Positions 8,237-17,442 of a stretch of 64,000 nucleotides of DNA are shown in pieces. A program made the position numbers and the translations under genes. How positions within the stretch are numbered: the stretch's first letter is position 1; the number at the start of each line of letters is the position of its first letter. The DNA is from Saccharibacillus brassicae. Lineage in GTDB: Bacteria; Bacillota; Bacilli; Paenibacillales; Paenibacillaceae. The stretch covers positions 1,163,501 to 1,227,500 of the forward strand of contig NZ_CP041217.1 in the NCBI RefSeq assembly GCF_006542275.1. Reading direction: 5' to 3'. The notes under the pieces were generated by a model, which had not been told where the DNA came from, ran no database searches, and saw only the letters and a program-made list of their open reading frames with translations.

Positions 8237-8703
8237 CATTTTTGCTTGATTCGTTCGTAACGCTCCTCGCTTTTGCCGTGGAATACCGCCCCGATCAGGA
8301 ACGACGCAATCACGAGAATAAGCGCCATCCGGCCGATCGTACCCAGCGACTGGTCGATCAGCGTCCGAAGCAGATTCGTCCCTTCCGTTAGATATAACAG
8401 CAGCGCAAACACCATCAGGCCGACGAAAAAGGTACTGAACACGCGTCCGCTCTCCGACAGCGTTCCCCGCCAGAAGCCCGGAGGTCCGTTCTCCTCGCGC
8501 TTGCGCACGAACCGCTCGCGGCTGGTCTCCTCAGTACGTATTTTGACCAGGGACACGATCAATCCGACGACATTGCTGACGATGATAAAAATCAGGATGT
8601 CATTGGGTCCGGGGTTCAATACGATAAAAAAGATCAAAATGAACGAGTACCCCCCGATCGTCCAAGCCATATCGCGTTTTTGCTCGGTTCTCATTTTACT
8701 CAT
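8221..8703 (-). CDS. Four-TM membrane protein, unknown function
   Basis: 160 residues. Hydrophobic segments at about 12-29 (MAWTIGGYSFILIFFIVL), 36-53, 91-107 (FFVGLMVFALLLYL) and 122-142 (MALILVIASFLIGAVFHG) predict four helices, with a charged cytosolic loop (RTEETSRERFVRKREENG) between pairs two and three. GGAGGGG precedes the ATG. No family recognised. The gene stands alone and ends in its own terminator. Confidence 0.65.
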   Translation of the reverse strand: MSKMRTEQKRDMAWTIGGYSFILIFFIVLNPGPNDILIFIIVSNVVGLIVSLVKIRTEETSRERFVRKREENGPPGFWRGTLSESGRVFSTFFVGLMVFALLLYLTEGTNLLRTLIDQSLGTIGRMALILVIASFLIGAVFHGKSEERYERIKQKWESAE

Positions 8704-8770
8704 TCTATCCCCTCCTTATATTTCCATGCTAACACAATAGAAGCGTTCGGTGTATCCGTCCGAAAACTCC

Positions 8771-8809
8771 AAAAACTCCGGCTCCCCTGAGACGGGAGAA
8801 CCGGAGTCT
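8771..8809 (-). terminator. Terminator of the large SLH protein gene
   Basis: On the minus strand ACTCCGG...CCGGAGT with an inner CTCCC/GGGAG pairing, followed by TTTTT. Confidence 0.75.
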
Positions 8810-8851
8810 TGGTTGAACTCGTCTATTCGACTTGCTTGGCCTTGCTCTGCC

Positions 8852-11800
8852 TTATTGATCGATCAAAGAAGCCTGGCGCAGCAGGCGCTGCGCGACGGCG
8901 GCCGATTCGGCACGCGACAAGGTCGCTTCCGGACGGAGCCATCCGCCGCTGCCTTCGACCAGCCCGGCGGCAAGCAGCGACTCGGCCGCGTCTGTGGCCC
9001 AGTCGGCCACGTCTGCGCGGTCGCGGTAGCTGCCGAGTTCGCTGCCGGTACCCGGCAGGCGAAGCGGAGCGATCTGCGCCGCGCGGTTCAATACCGTAAA
9101 AGCTTCCTGGCGGGTAATCGTCGCGTTCGGACGGAACGTTCCGTCCGGATAACCGGCGATCAACCCGTATTGGTCGGCGGTCGCCGCCGCTTCGGCGTAC
9201 CACTGCCCGGAAGCGACATCGCTGAATCCGGCCGTCTGCAGCGTGCCCGGCAGTCCGAGCGCGCGGACCAGAATAGCCGCGAATTCGGCGCGCGTGACCG
9301 CGCCTTCCGGATTGAAGCGATCTTCGCCGACTCCGTTGACGACGAGGCGCGAAGCCATGTCATTTACGGCGCTTTGCGACCATTTGCCGGCCACGTCCGC
9401 GAATTGTTCCGGATTCCAGATCAGCACGTAGCTGCTGTTCGTCAGGCTGTTGACTTCGGCATAATACGTGCCGCCCGTCTGAGTAACGGCTGTCGGTACA
9501 TGGCGAACCGTACCGTTCGGTTCGATGACGACGCCGGTCGTGATCCGATTCGGATCGATGCCGGCCGGAATCGGAATCTCGCGCTCCACGTACTGCGTGA
9601 AATTGTTGACTTCAACGTTTCGCTCGCCGTTCGAAGCGGTGATCATGAAGTCGAGCGGCGTCGACACGGAAGTGAATCCTTCGCTGGCCGCTGCCTGCGA
9701 AAGCGCATTTTGCACGTCTGCGCCGCTGGCCTGGATCGTGATATTCACGTCCAGATCGGCGGAATCCGCCGGCGTGCCGAGCGTGCCTGCGGCCGCGCTC
9801 AGACGGAGCTGCGAAGAAGGCAGCGTGTAGTTGCCGAGTGGCGTTTCGAGGCGCAGCGTCGCCTGATTGCTGCCCAGCAGGTTGACCGCTTCGCCGGTCA
9901 GCGTCGCGATGACGCGATCCGCTTGCGTGCGGACCGGAATGATCACGCTCTGGTTGGCACCGCCGCTCGTCAGCTGCGCCGCCAGGCGAGCCGTGTCGAT
10001 CGTCGCGGTGAAGACCGTCTGGCCGTTCGACTGGGACGTGCCGCCCGTCGCGACGATCGTCGTCGGCTGACCGTTCACGATGACTTCCAGGCCGTCGGCC
10101 GGAGTCGTCGGCGTCGTTGGTGCCGGCGTCGTTGGCGTTGGTGTCGGTGTCGGCGTGAAATCGGGGATCGGGATGACCGGACCCGGTCCCGGATCGACCG
10201 CAGCCGCTTGGCGCGTCACCGTAATCTTGTACGTCCGCGTCGTTTCGCCGCCTGCGTTCACGACGACGTCGATCTCGTTCGCTCCGACCGTCAGAGGCAC
10301 GATACGGGCGCTGCCTTCTTCGATCGCGCTGCCCCGGACCGTGACGACGGCTTCGGGATCGATCGCACTCGCCGCCACTTCCAGATTGTACACGTCGTTC
10401 GTCACGGTAGCCGTATAATCGGTCCGCTCGGGATCAAACGCGGGAGCAAGCGTTCCCGGATCGATCGCCAGATTGGCCAACCGCGCATTCGGTTCGCGGG
10501 CCGCGCGGTGTACGACGACCGTATAGACTTGTTGGTTCTGCACGGCAAGAACGTTCGCTTCGCCTGACTTCATCCGCGCGGGAGGCAGGCTGTCGTTGGT
10601 GACGACGATGCGAATGTCGTTCGGGCCTTCCTGAAGCTGCGCCGTGTAGACGCTGCCGCTGACCGTCTGTTGTCCGTTCACCGTAATAACGGCTCTCTCG
10701 CTTTCGGCGGTAGGCCTGATTTCGATTTTGTTCGTATCAGGGGTGACATAAACGTTGTATTCGTTCACGTCACGCTTGAAGACCGGCCGCAGCTCGCCTG
10801 CGTCGACTTCAAGATTTTGCAGATAGGCGCTCGGCTCCCGGAACACGTAGATGAAATAGATTTTGGGATTCGGAACGTTGGTGAAAGGAGAAGTTACTTT
10901 TATTGCGATCTGATTTTCTCCTTCTCGCAGCGGAATCTCGGAAGAAACCCCGGAAGCCGCCTGTACTTCCGGCCCGTCGTTAATCGTTAAGCGAATATCG
11001 GACTCTGTATTCACTGCTGTTGGAGTTATACGAACCGTATCGACTTCACTATTCACTTCCGCACGATAATTCATGCGCGTGTTAGAAAATGCAGGATATA
11101 ACATGCCTTTGTCCATAGTCAAAGCGCTCAATCCCGAATCGTCTTTTTGTTGAATATTCACGGTGTATACTTGCGGAGATGCGGATGGATCTTGGGGGGT
11201 CACTTTAATCGAGACGGCAGTCACTTGTCCGGGTCCGTTTAAAGCGACAGGAAAAGCTTGTCCGCTCGTTGCTTTGAACCCGTTGATCTCAAGAGCTGCA
11301 CCTTCGTAATTCGTTCGCGCTGTGACGGTTACGCTGGTTGCGCGGCTTTCAGCAGAGGCTAAGTAAGAAAAACGATCCGAAGCAAAGGCTCCGTCCGTTA
11401 AAGTCGCTCCTGAAAGTTCCAGCGATAAGAGAGTATTGTCGGTCGACGGTTTTACGCCTTTGACGAATAGACTCCCGTTGTTACCTACCGCTACGGCATT
11501 CGTGCTATTTATGGCGACGGCATTCAAAAGATTAAAGCTGTTGATTTCTTCCGTAACCCAGCCGTTATTACCAATTCTTCCGTAAGCCAGGCCCTGCTCA
11601 TTCAGCCCTCTTCCAATCAAGGTGAGTTCATCCAACGTGCTATCGTAGTCCGCATCCCTGAAATGATAAAATTGGGAATCCGGTCCGACTTCCTCCGAAG
11701 TCCAATTTAGTCCGTTAGCAGCAAAATAAATTCTGTTGGAATTCGCGCTTGTGGCTGCGAACTGGTCGTCCGTAAAAATGAGAGAGGATACCCTTTCCGG

Positions 11801-12472
11801 AAATTCCGTCGTATCCGTAAACGGTTCTCCGTAAACCGACTCAAATACCGTAGTCAGTTCACCCGGTTGTTGATCCGAGATGGCAAGGAAACGTCCGTTT
11901 CCGTAAGCAATGTCTGTCAATCCCCAATTCGAAGAAAGAAATCCGGCATTCCAATTCAGTCCGTTAGCGGAAGTGAAATACTCTTCTCCTTCTCCAACCG
12001 CTACGTAAAGAGGACCACCGCCTTCATTTTTCCCTAAGCTTATGGCACGTAAAGCTGGACCGTTATTGCTTTGGTGTCTGTTGATCCAAGCTTGTCCATC
12101 TGTCGAAGTATAGATGATTCCCGACTCTCCGACCGCAATCCATATTCCATTCAAATACTGAATGCCGTAAAAACTCCTTCCCTCCAACGCTCCTTGCCCG
12201 TTTTCAATGCCTTGCACACGTTCCCATCTAACAGCGTCTGTCGATCTGATTACCGTACCGTTCTGACCTACAGCTACCCATACGCCATTTCCGTAATCGA
12301 CATCTTCAAGCATCCCGTACTGACTATTGGAATAATTCACCCAAGATTGCCCCAACTGCGCCGACGCACGATTAACCCCGACCGGCCATGCTGCCGACGA
12401 GGCAATTAGCACCAAACCCAACACAATCATAAAAGCACGACGAAGCCATGACGCTTGGTTGTTCTTTGCCAT
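8852..12472 (-). CDS. Large S-layer-homology surface protein with beta-propeller-like and cadherin-like domains
   Basis: 1206 residues, secreted. A signal peptide (LRRAFMIVLGLVLIASSAAW, then Ala-X-Ala) starts at the ATG at 12472; the frame stays open upstream to 13534, but that part is antisense to the response regulator. Order: repeats of the type NGVWVAVGQNGTVIRSTD (about residues 45-330, BNR/YCF48-like), four cadherin-like beta-sandwich domains each starting LxxLxxxxGxLxPxF, a Pro/Thr linker (TPTPTPTTPAPTTPTTP), another beta region, and three C-terminal SLH motifs (FADVAGKWSQSAVNDM, FSDVASGQWYAEAAAT, SYRDRADVADWATDAA) for binding pyruvylated wall polymer. The N-terminal third is visibly lower in G+C than the rest. 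Confidence 0.88.
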   Translation of the reverse strand: MAKNNQASWLRRAFMIVLGLVLIASSAAWPVGVNRASAQLGQSWVNYSNSQYGMLEDVDYGNGVWVAVGQNGTVIRSTDAVRWERVQGIENGQGALEGRSFYGIQYLNGIWIAVGESGIIYTSTDGQAWINRHQSNNGPALRAISLGKNEGGGPLYVAVGEGEEYFTSANGLNWNAGFLSSNWGLTDIAYGNGRFLAISDQQPGELTTVFESVYGEPFTDTTEFPERVSSLIFTDDQFAATSANSNRIYFAANGLNWTSEEVGPDSQFYHFRDADYDSTLDELTLIGRGLNEQGLAYGRIGNNGWVTEEINSFNLLNAVAINSTNAVAVGNNGSLFVKGVKPSTDNTLLSLELSGATLTDGAFASDRFSYLASAESRATSVTVTARTNYEGAALEINGFKATSGQAFPVALNGPGQVTAVSIKVTPQDPSASPQVYTVNIQQKDDSGLSALTMDKGMLYPAFSNTRMNYRAEVNSEVDTVRITPTAVNTESDIRLTINDGPEVQAASGVSSEIPLREGENQIAIKVTSPFTNVPNPKIYFIYVFREPSAYLQNLEVDAGELRPVFKRDVNEYNVYVTPDTNKIEIRPTAESERAVITVNGQQTVSGSVYTAQLQEGPNDIRIVVTNDSLPPARMKSGEANVLAVQNQQVYTVVVHRAAREPNARLANLAIDPGTLAPAFDPERTDYTATVTNDVYNLEVAASAIDPEAVVTVRGSAIEEGSARIVPLTVGANEIDVVVNAGGETTRTYKITVTRQAAAVDPGPGPVIPIPDFTPTPTPTPTTPAPTTPTTPADGLEVIVNGQPTTIVATGGTSQSNGQTVFTATIDTARLAAQLTSGGANQSVIIPVRTQADRVIATLTGEAVNLLGSNQATLRLETPLGNYTLPSSQLRLSAAAGTLGTPADSADLDVNITIQASGADVQNALSQAAASEGFTSVSTPLDFMITASNGERNVEVNNFTQYVEREIPIPAGIDPNRITTGVVIEPNGTVRHVPTAVTQTGGTYYAEVNSLTNSSYVLIWNPEQFADVAGKWSQSAVNDMASRLVVNGVGEDRFNPEGAVTRAEFAAILVRALGLPGTLQTAGFSDVASGQWYAEAAATADQYGLIAGYPDGTFRPNATITRQEAFTVLNRAAQIAPLRLPGTGSELGSYRDRADVADWATDAAESLLAAGLVEGSGGWLRPEATLSRAESAAVAQRLLRQASLIDQ

Positions 12473-12563
12473 CCGCCCACTTCCCCTTCCAGCGTTAATT
12501 TTCCATTCTCTATTTATTTTATCCATTAAAAACATATTTCTAACATAAAAATGTATAAAGAAC

Positions 12564-12590
12564 AAAAAAAGGACCTCGCGGTCCTTTCTT
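12564..12590 (-). terminator. Terminator after the response regulator gene
   Basis: GGACC-GCGA-GGTCC hairpin followed by a run of seven T on the minus strand. AT-rich DNA at 12473-12563 then holds the promoter region of the SLH gene. Confidence 0.75.
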
Positions 12591-12591
12591 C

Positions 12592-13761
12592 TCAACACCG
12601 GCTTTTCATCTGCTCCCGATATTCCGACGGCGTGCTGCCTATTTTTTTGCGGAACACCTGGGAAAAATGGCGCACGTCGGGGTAGCCGACCCGTTCGGCG
12701 ATATCGCCGACCTTCAACTCGGATTCGCCGAGCATCTCCATTGCGCGATCCAGGCGAATCTGCGTGACGTAATCTTTGAAGCCCTGCCCGGTCTTCTGCT
12801 TGAACAGCTGGCTGAAGTAAGCCGCGTTCAGGTAGACGACGGAAGCGACTTTTTCCAGCGACAGTTCCGACGCGTAGCGCGCTTTGATGTACTGCAGCGC
12901 GACTTCGACAGCCTGTTCGCCGCCGCTCGCGTAATGGTCGTACACCTGATATTCGGACGTCTCGCGCATAAGGCGCACTTCGTCCGGCACCCGCGAAGGA
13001 TCTTCGATCCGGCCGGAAGCGAGCAGCTGGAACGGCTTTTTGAGATAGCGCTTGAGGCAGCCGCGCAGTTCTTCGTTCAGCGCGGAGAGGCTGCTTCGCT
13101 CCAGCTTGACGAGGCCGAGCAGGCTTTTGGCGTCGATGCTCGCGACGAAGCCCCGGCCGAACGAGCCGATCAGTTCGTTCATCACGTTTTCCACAATAAA
13201 ATGTTCCAGTTTGGTGTCCGCGTCGCTCTCCACATGGACCATCAGCAGATGGAAATCGGGATACGCTTCGGTGAAGGAAGCCAGATCGATTCCGCCGAGG
13301 TCGAGGCCCGACGCCCATCTGGCGAAGACGGCTTCGCGCAGGAAGCGCAGGTTCTGCTTGAGCAGCTGGCTTTCTTTGGCGCGCACGTTGCTTTCCTCGA
13401 TTTCGTCGCCCATCTTTTTGATCAGCTCGACGAGAATGTCTTTGCCGATCGGCTTGAGCAGGTAATCCCGCGCGCCGAGCCGCACCGCTTTTTTGGCATA
13501 TTCGAATTCGGAGTACGCGGAGATGACGACCCATTTGGCATCCGGGTGCAGCGTGCGGGACACTTCCATCAGTTCCAGCCCGTTCATGCCCGGCATGAGC
13601 ACGTCGGTCAGAACCAGGTCGATCAGGTCGCTTTTGAGCCGCTCGACCGCATCGATCGGACCTTCGGCGAGAATCACTTTGTGCTGCGGAAAAGTTCGCT
13701 GGATCGTGCGCTGGATTCCGCTGCGGATAATCGGTTCGTCGTCCACGACGAGTATGTTCAT
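12592..13761 (-). CDS. Response regulator, YesN-type (receiver plus AraC-type HTH)
   Basis: 389 residues. The receiver opens MNILVVDDEPIIRSG, with phospho-acceptor Asp in LVLTDVLMPGMNG (about residue 54), Ser/Ala of the switch in VVISAYSEFEYAKKA and the Lys of DYLLKPIG. A central linker leads to a C-terminal double helix-turn-helix AraC domain (about residues 285-385), ending VGYPDVRHFSQVFRKKIG. Its ATG overlaps the kinase stop by four bases (ATGA), giving translational coupling. It probably controls the sugar importer encoded upstream. The frame is open to 14142, but that part lies within the kinase gene. Confidence 0.9.
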   Translation of the reverse strand: MNILVVDDEPIIRSGIQRTIQRTFPQHKVILAEGPIDAVERLKSDLIDLVLTDVLMPGMNGLELMEVSRTLHPDAKWVVISAYSEFEYAKKAVRLGARDYLLKPIGKDILVELIKKMGDEIEESNVRAKESQLLKQNLRFLREAVFARWASGLDLGGIDLASFTEAYPDFHLLMVHVESDADTKLEHFIVENVMNELIGSFGRGFVASIDAKSLLGLVKLERSSLSALNEELRGCLKRYLKKPFQLLASGRIEDPSRVPDEVRLMRETSEYQVYDHYASGGEQAVEVALQYIKARYASELSLEKVASVVYLNAAYFSQLFKQKTGQGFKDYVTQIRLDRAMEMLGESELKVGDIAERVGYPDVRHFSQVFRKKIGSTPSEYREQMKSRC

Positions 13762-15560
13762 ACCAAGCCCTCCTCGCCCGGTAACGGAAAGGTCACCCGG
13801 ACCTTTGTCCCGCTTCCCGGGATGCTGTGGATCGTAATGCCATAAGCGTCGCCGTACGTCAGGCGGATGCGGCGCTGCACGTTGAGCAGCCCGATACCGA
13901 TGCGTCCGCCTTCGACGTGCCGTTCGGCCGCGGACGGATCGTCCAGCAGCCGCTGCAGCCGCCCAAGCGTCGCCGCTTCGATACCCGTTCCGTTGTCTTC
14001 CACCACGATATGCAGGCGGTCGGGATCGGCTTCGGAATAAATATGCAGCGTGCCGCCTTCGCGCAGCGGTTCGAGTCCGTATTTGACCGCGTTCTCGACG
14101 ATCGGCTGCAGAATCATCTTCGGTACGGGCGCATCCAGCCACCGTTCTTCCACGTCGATCTGCGTCAGCACGCGGCGGCCCAGCCGCGTCTCGATGATCG
14201 TCAGGTACGACTTGAGCTGTTCCAGCTCAAGCCGCAGCCGCACTTTCGCGCCTTCTTCCCAGTCGCTGCTGTAGCGGAACATTTTGGACAGCGCCAGAAT
14301 GACGCCTTCCAGCCGGTCGTCTTCGCGTTCGTCGAGCATCCAGTAGATCATGTCCAGCGTGTTGAACAGAAAATGCGGATTGACCTGCGATTGCAGCGCC
14401 TGAAGCTGGGCGTTCTTCTCGCTGATCGAAGCCTGCTTGATCCCTTCGATCAGCCCGTCCATCTCCCGCACCATCCGGTTGAACGAACCGACGAGCACGT
14501 TGATTTCCTGGTAGGACTCGATATGCACCTGCCCTTTGAAATTGCCTGTCTCGACCTGCTTCATCTCGCGCGCCAGCCGTTTGAACGGCAGGGAGAACGA
14601 ACGCGAGACGATCGTCGACAAGATCGTCGCCGCCACGATCAGCGCCACGATGACCGTCAGCAGAAACTGCTGCGTCTCGCGCAGTTCCAGCTTGAGGTCG
14701 TTTTGCGGCGAAGCGCGCAGAATCGTCCAGCCGGTCTTCTCTACCGCCGCCGCGGTCAGCAGCCAGTCGCCGCCTTCGTAGGAACGGATCCTGCCGGATT
14801 CCAGCCGGCCGGGCCAGTTGGCGGGAACAGACTTCCACGCTTCGCGTTCGGTTCCCGCCCGGATGATGTCCGTGCCTGCCGCGTCCCGTATCGCCACCTG
14901 CGTATTTTGCCCGAGGCTCGCGTTCGACACCGCCGACGAGATCGCTTCGGCTTCCACCTCGATCAGCACGTAGCCGACGGATTGCAGCCCTTCCAGCTCG
15001 AACGCCTGGCGGCCGAACGCGAACACGGGCCGGTCTGTCCAGCCGCTCATGAGCGACTTCGGATAGACGCCGAGCCAGCGAATATCGCCTGTGGAGCGCC
15101 GCAGCTCCGCGAACCACGGCTTGTCCGGGTACGTCTGGACGGAAGCGCCGGTCGAACGCACGAAGCTGTACACTTTGCCGCTGTCCGCAAGCACGTGGAT
15201 GCCCACGATGTCGCTGCGCGAATAGAAGATGGCGCCCAGAATGTCGGTAATCCGCCGTTCCGCCTGGATCTGGGCGCTCGAACCGGTATCGGGATACGAC
15301 TGGCGCAGCAGCCGCATCAATTCGCCGTTGCTGTTGAGCGTCTTGGTGACGCTGTCATAACCGTCCAGCAGCTGCTCGAACAGGGAGACCGTCTGGGACA
15401 TATTTTTTTCGGCCAGTGTTCCGACCTGCTCCCGAACCTGCTCGGTCGCCCGCTGGTAATAGACGAGGCTGACGATCAGCAGAAGCCCGAGCAGGCTGAA
15501 CAGGAATACCGGAAACAGCCGGCCGTAAATCGTGTTTAGTCGTTTCTGTACGCGTCTCAT
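13758..15560 (-). CDS. Sensor histidine kinase, YesM-type
   Basis: 600 residues. TM1 at about residues 14-34, an extracellular sensing domain to about 290, TM2 (FLLTVIVALIVAATILSTIV), a HAMP segment, then the His_kinase domain with QSQVNPHFLFNTLDMIYWM, whose His is phosphorylated, and an ATPase domain with QPIVENAVKYGLEP (N box), VVEDNGTGIE (G1) and GIGLLNVQRRI (G2). Partner of the response regulator whose start overlaps its stop. Nine bases separate it from the upstream permease gene, so the sensor is very probably co-transcribed with the transporter it controls. Confidence 0.9.
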   Translation of the reverse strand: MRRVQKRLNTIYGRLFPVFLFSLLGLLLIVSLVYYQRATEQVREQVGTLAEKNMSQTVSLFEQLLDGYDSVTKTLNSNGELMRLLRQSYPDTGSSAQIQAERRITDILGAIFYSRSDIVGIHVLADSGKVYSFVRSTGASVQTYPDKPWFAELRRSTGDIRWLGVYPKSLMSGWTDRPVFAFGRQAFELEGLQSVGYVLIEVEAEAISSAVSNASLGQNTQVAIRDAAGTDIIRAGTEREAWKSVPANWPGRLESGRIRSYEGGDWLLTAAAVEKTGWTILRASPQNDLKLELRETQQFLLTVIVALIVAATILSTIVSRSFSLPFKRLAREMKQVETGNFKGQVHIESYQEINVLVGSFNRMVREMDGLIEGIKQASISEKNAQLQALQSQVNPHFLFNTLDMIYWMLDEREDDRLEGVILALSKMFRYSSDWEEGAKVRLRLELEQLKSYLTIIETRLGRRVLTQIDVEERWLDAPVPKMILQPIVENAVKYGLEPLREGGTLHIYSEADPDRLHIVVEDNGTGIEAATLGRLQRLLDDPSAAERHVEGGRIGIGLLNVQRRIRLTYGDAYGITIHSIPGSGTKVRVTFPLPGEEGLV

Positions 15561-15569
15561 GCCTTCATC

Positions 15570-16451
15570 TTAACCCTTAACCGCACCTGCCACCATGCCT
15601 TTGGTAATTTTTTCTGCAAGCAGGAAGTAGACCAGAATGACCGGCAGGGCGGCCAGCACGAGGAATGCTCCGATCGCGCCGTAATTGACCGAATATTGGC
15701 TGACGAAGCTGTAGACGCCGAACGGCAGCGTCTTCAACCGTTCCGAAGAGATGAACGTCGCGGCCAGGATATACTCGTTCCAGACGTTGATAAACGTCAG
15801 GATGCAGACGGTCATCATCGGCGGGATCGACACCGGCAGGATGATGCTGCGGAAGATGCGGAACGCGCCGGCGCCGTCCATAATCGCGGACTCTTCGATT
15901 TCGTGCGGAATGGTGCGCAGGAATCCGCTGAGGATGAAGACGGCGATCGGCATCTGGAACGCGACATACGGCAGGATAAGCGCCAGATGGGTGTTGAGCA
16001 CATGCAGGTTTTTGAAAATGATCATCAGCGGCAGCAGCGTCCCCTGCATCGGAATCATCATCCCGAGCAGGAACAGCAGCATGACGAACTGGCCGTACTT
16101 CCAGCGGAAACGGCTGATCGCGAACGCCGCCAGCGAAGCGAGCAGCAGGACGCAGATCATCGTCGTGACGGTGACGAACAGGCTGTTGCCGAGATAGCGG
16201 AAATAGCTGCCGCCTTCGATCGCGCCCTGGTAATTGCTCCACTGCCATTCGGCCGGAAGGGTGAAGAAGCTGCCCGACAAAATCTCTTCGTTCGTCTTGA
16301 GGGAATAGATCAGCAGCCACAGCAGCGGATAGAGCTGCGTGACGAGCAGCACGCCGAAGAACAGGTACGCGATAAGCGTCTTCGGCGAGATACGCCGGCT
16401 GCGGACTTTGAGCGCGGGCTTCGAACCCGCGGAACTTGCGAACTGGCTCAT
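15570..16451 (-). CDS. Carbohydrate ABC transporter permease, MalG/LplC-type
   Basis: 293 residues with six predicted membrane helices. The cytosolic coupling (EAA) loop reads ESAIMDGAGAFRIFRSIILP, which docks on the ATPase. This CUT1 inner-membrane subunit forms a heterodimer with the permease encoded 16 bases upstream. No ATPase gene is present in this operon, so a shared MsmX-type ATPase is the likely energiser, as is usual for Firmicute CUT1 importers. Confidence 0.88.
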   Translation of the reverse strand: MSQFASSAGSKPALKVRSRRISPKTLIAYLFFGVLLVTQLYPLLWLLIYSLKTNEEILSGSFFTLPAEWQWSNYQGAIEGGSYFRYLGNSLFVTVTTMICVLLLASLAAFAISRFRWKYGQFVMLLFLLGMMIPMQGTLLPLMIIFKNLHVLNTHLALILPYVAFQMPIAVFILSGFLRTIPHEIEESAIMDGAGAFRIFRSIILPVSIPPMMTVCILTFINVWNEYILAATFISSERLKTLPFGVYSFVSQYSVNYGAIGAFLVLAALPVILVYFLLAEKITKGMVAGAVKG

Positions 16452-16467
16452 GGACGGAGCCCCCTTT

Positions 16468-17361
16468 CTACGTATACCGTTTTTCCAGACGCGTGAACAG
16501 CAGATTGATCAGGATCGTGGCGATCAGGCAGACGGTGATCAGGACGTTGGCGATCGAGCTGCCGTAGCCGTACTGCATCGTCAGGAACGACATATTGTAC
16601 ATGTGGCTGGCGAGCACTTCGGTCGCGTGCGCCGGGCCGCCGCCCGTCATGACCATGATCAGGTCGAACGACTGGAGCGAGCCGATAAACGACAGGACGA
16701 TCGAGATCTTCAGGATCGGCAGCACCATCGGCAGCGTGATGTAACGGTCCGCCTTGAATCCGTCCGCGCCGTCGATCTTCGCCGCTTCGTAAATCTCGCC
16801 CGGGATGTTCTGGATGCCCGTGAACTGAATCAGGATATGATACCCGAGATACTGCCACAGCGAGACGAGAATGATCGCGTAAATGGCGATCTTCGGCTCG
16901 GTCAGCCACGAATGGGTCCACGATTCCAGCCCGACGCTCGTCAGGATCTGGTTGATCATGCCGCCCATCGAAGCCGGGTTGTACACCGTTTTCCACAGCT
17001 GGCCGATGATGGCGACGGACAGAATGACCGGCAGGAAATAGCTGGACACGAGGAAGTTCGGGCGACGGACGAAGCGGGTGATCAAGATCGCGACCAGCAA
17101 AGCGATCGGCACCTGCACGAGCATCGAGAAGCCGGCCAGCGTGAACGTGCGGCGCAGCGAAGGCCAGAATACGGGATCGTTCGTAAACATTTTGACGTAG
17201 TTATCGAGCCCGACAAAAGTCGATTGGCCGATTCCGTTCCAATCCAGCAGCCCGCTGTACAGCGAGACGAGAATCGGGACGAACACGAGACCGACATAGA
17301 CGATCAGACACGGCAGGATAAAAGCCGCGATCGTCCAGCGGGAGACTTTCAATACGTTCAT
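16468..17361 (-). CDS. Carbohydrate ABC transporter permease, MalF/UgpA-type
   Basis: 297 residues, six predicted helices, with the EAA loop EAAKIDGADGFKADRYITLP around residue 195. First permease of the CUT1 importer. The region between this gene and the binding-protein gene contains a strong hairpin that probably stabilises the upstream message. The N-terminus, with TIAAFILPCLIVYVGLVFVP, is a normal MalF-type first helix. Confidence 0.88.
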   Translation of the reverse strand: MNVLKVSRWTIAAFILPCLIVYVGLVFVPILVSLYSGLLDWNGIGQSTFVGLDNYVKMFTNDPVFWPSLRRTFTLAGFSMLVQVPIALLVAILITRFVRRPNFLVSSYFLPVILSVAIIGQLWKTVYNPASMGGMINQILTSVGLESWTHSWLTEPKIAIYAIILVSLWQYLGYHILIQFTGIQNIPGEIYEAAKIDGADGFKADRYITLPMVLPILKISIVLSFIGSLQSFDLIMVMTGGGPAHATEVLASHMYNMSFLTMQYGYGSSIANVLITVCLIATILINLLFTRLEKRYT

Positions 17362-17396
17362 GCGAAAGTTCGCCTCCTCGGGGAGCAGCCGACGAA

Positions 17397-17423
17397 GAGA
17401 AGGGGACCGCAGGTCCCCTTCTC
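17397..17423 (-). promoter_or_regulatory. Intercistronic hairpin, probable mRNA stabiliser
   Basis: Perfect 12-bp stem GAGAAGGGGACC / GGTCCCCTTCTC with a 3-nt loop and no U-tract on the transcribed minus strand. It sits between the binding-protein stop and the first permease start, where differential expression of the binding protein is usual. Confidence 0.6.
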
Positions 17424-17442
17424 GTTTTCCGCCTGCTTGCCG

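Noticed and set aside
8750-10567. 605-codon plus-strand open frame
   Set aside because: Antisense to the SLH protein gene; composition is Arg-rich and repeats no known fold. High-G+C codon bias opens such frames.
13827-15539. 570-codon plus-strand open frame
   Set aside because: Antisense to the histidine kinase; His/Arg/Gln-rich shadow translation.
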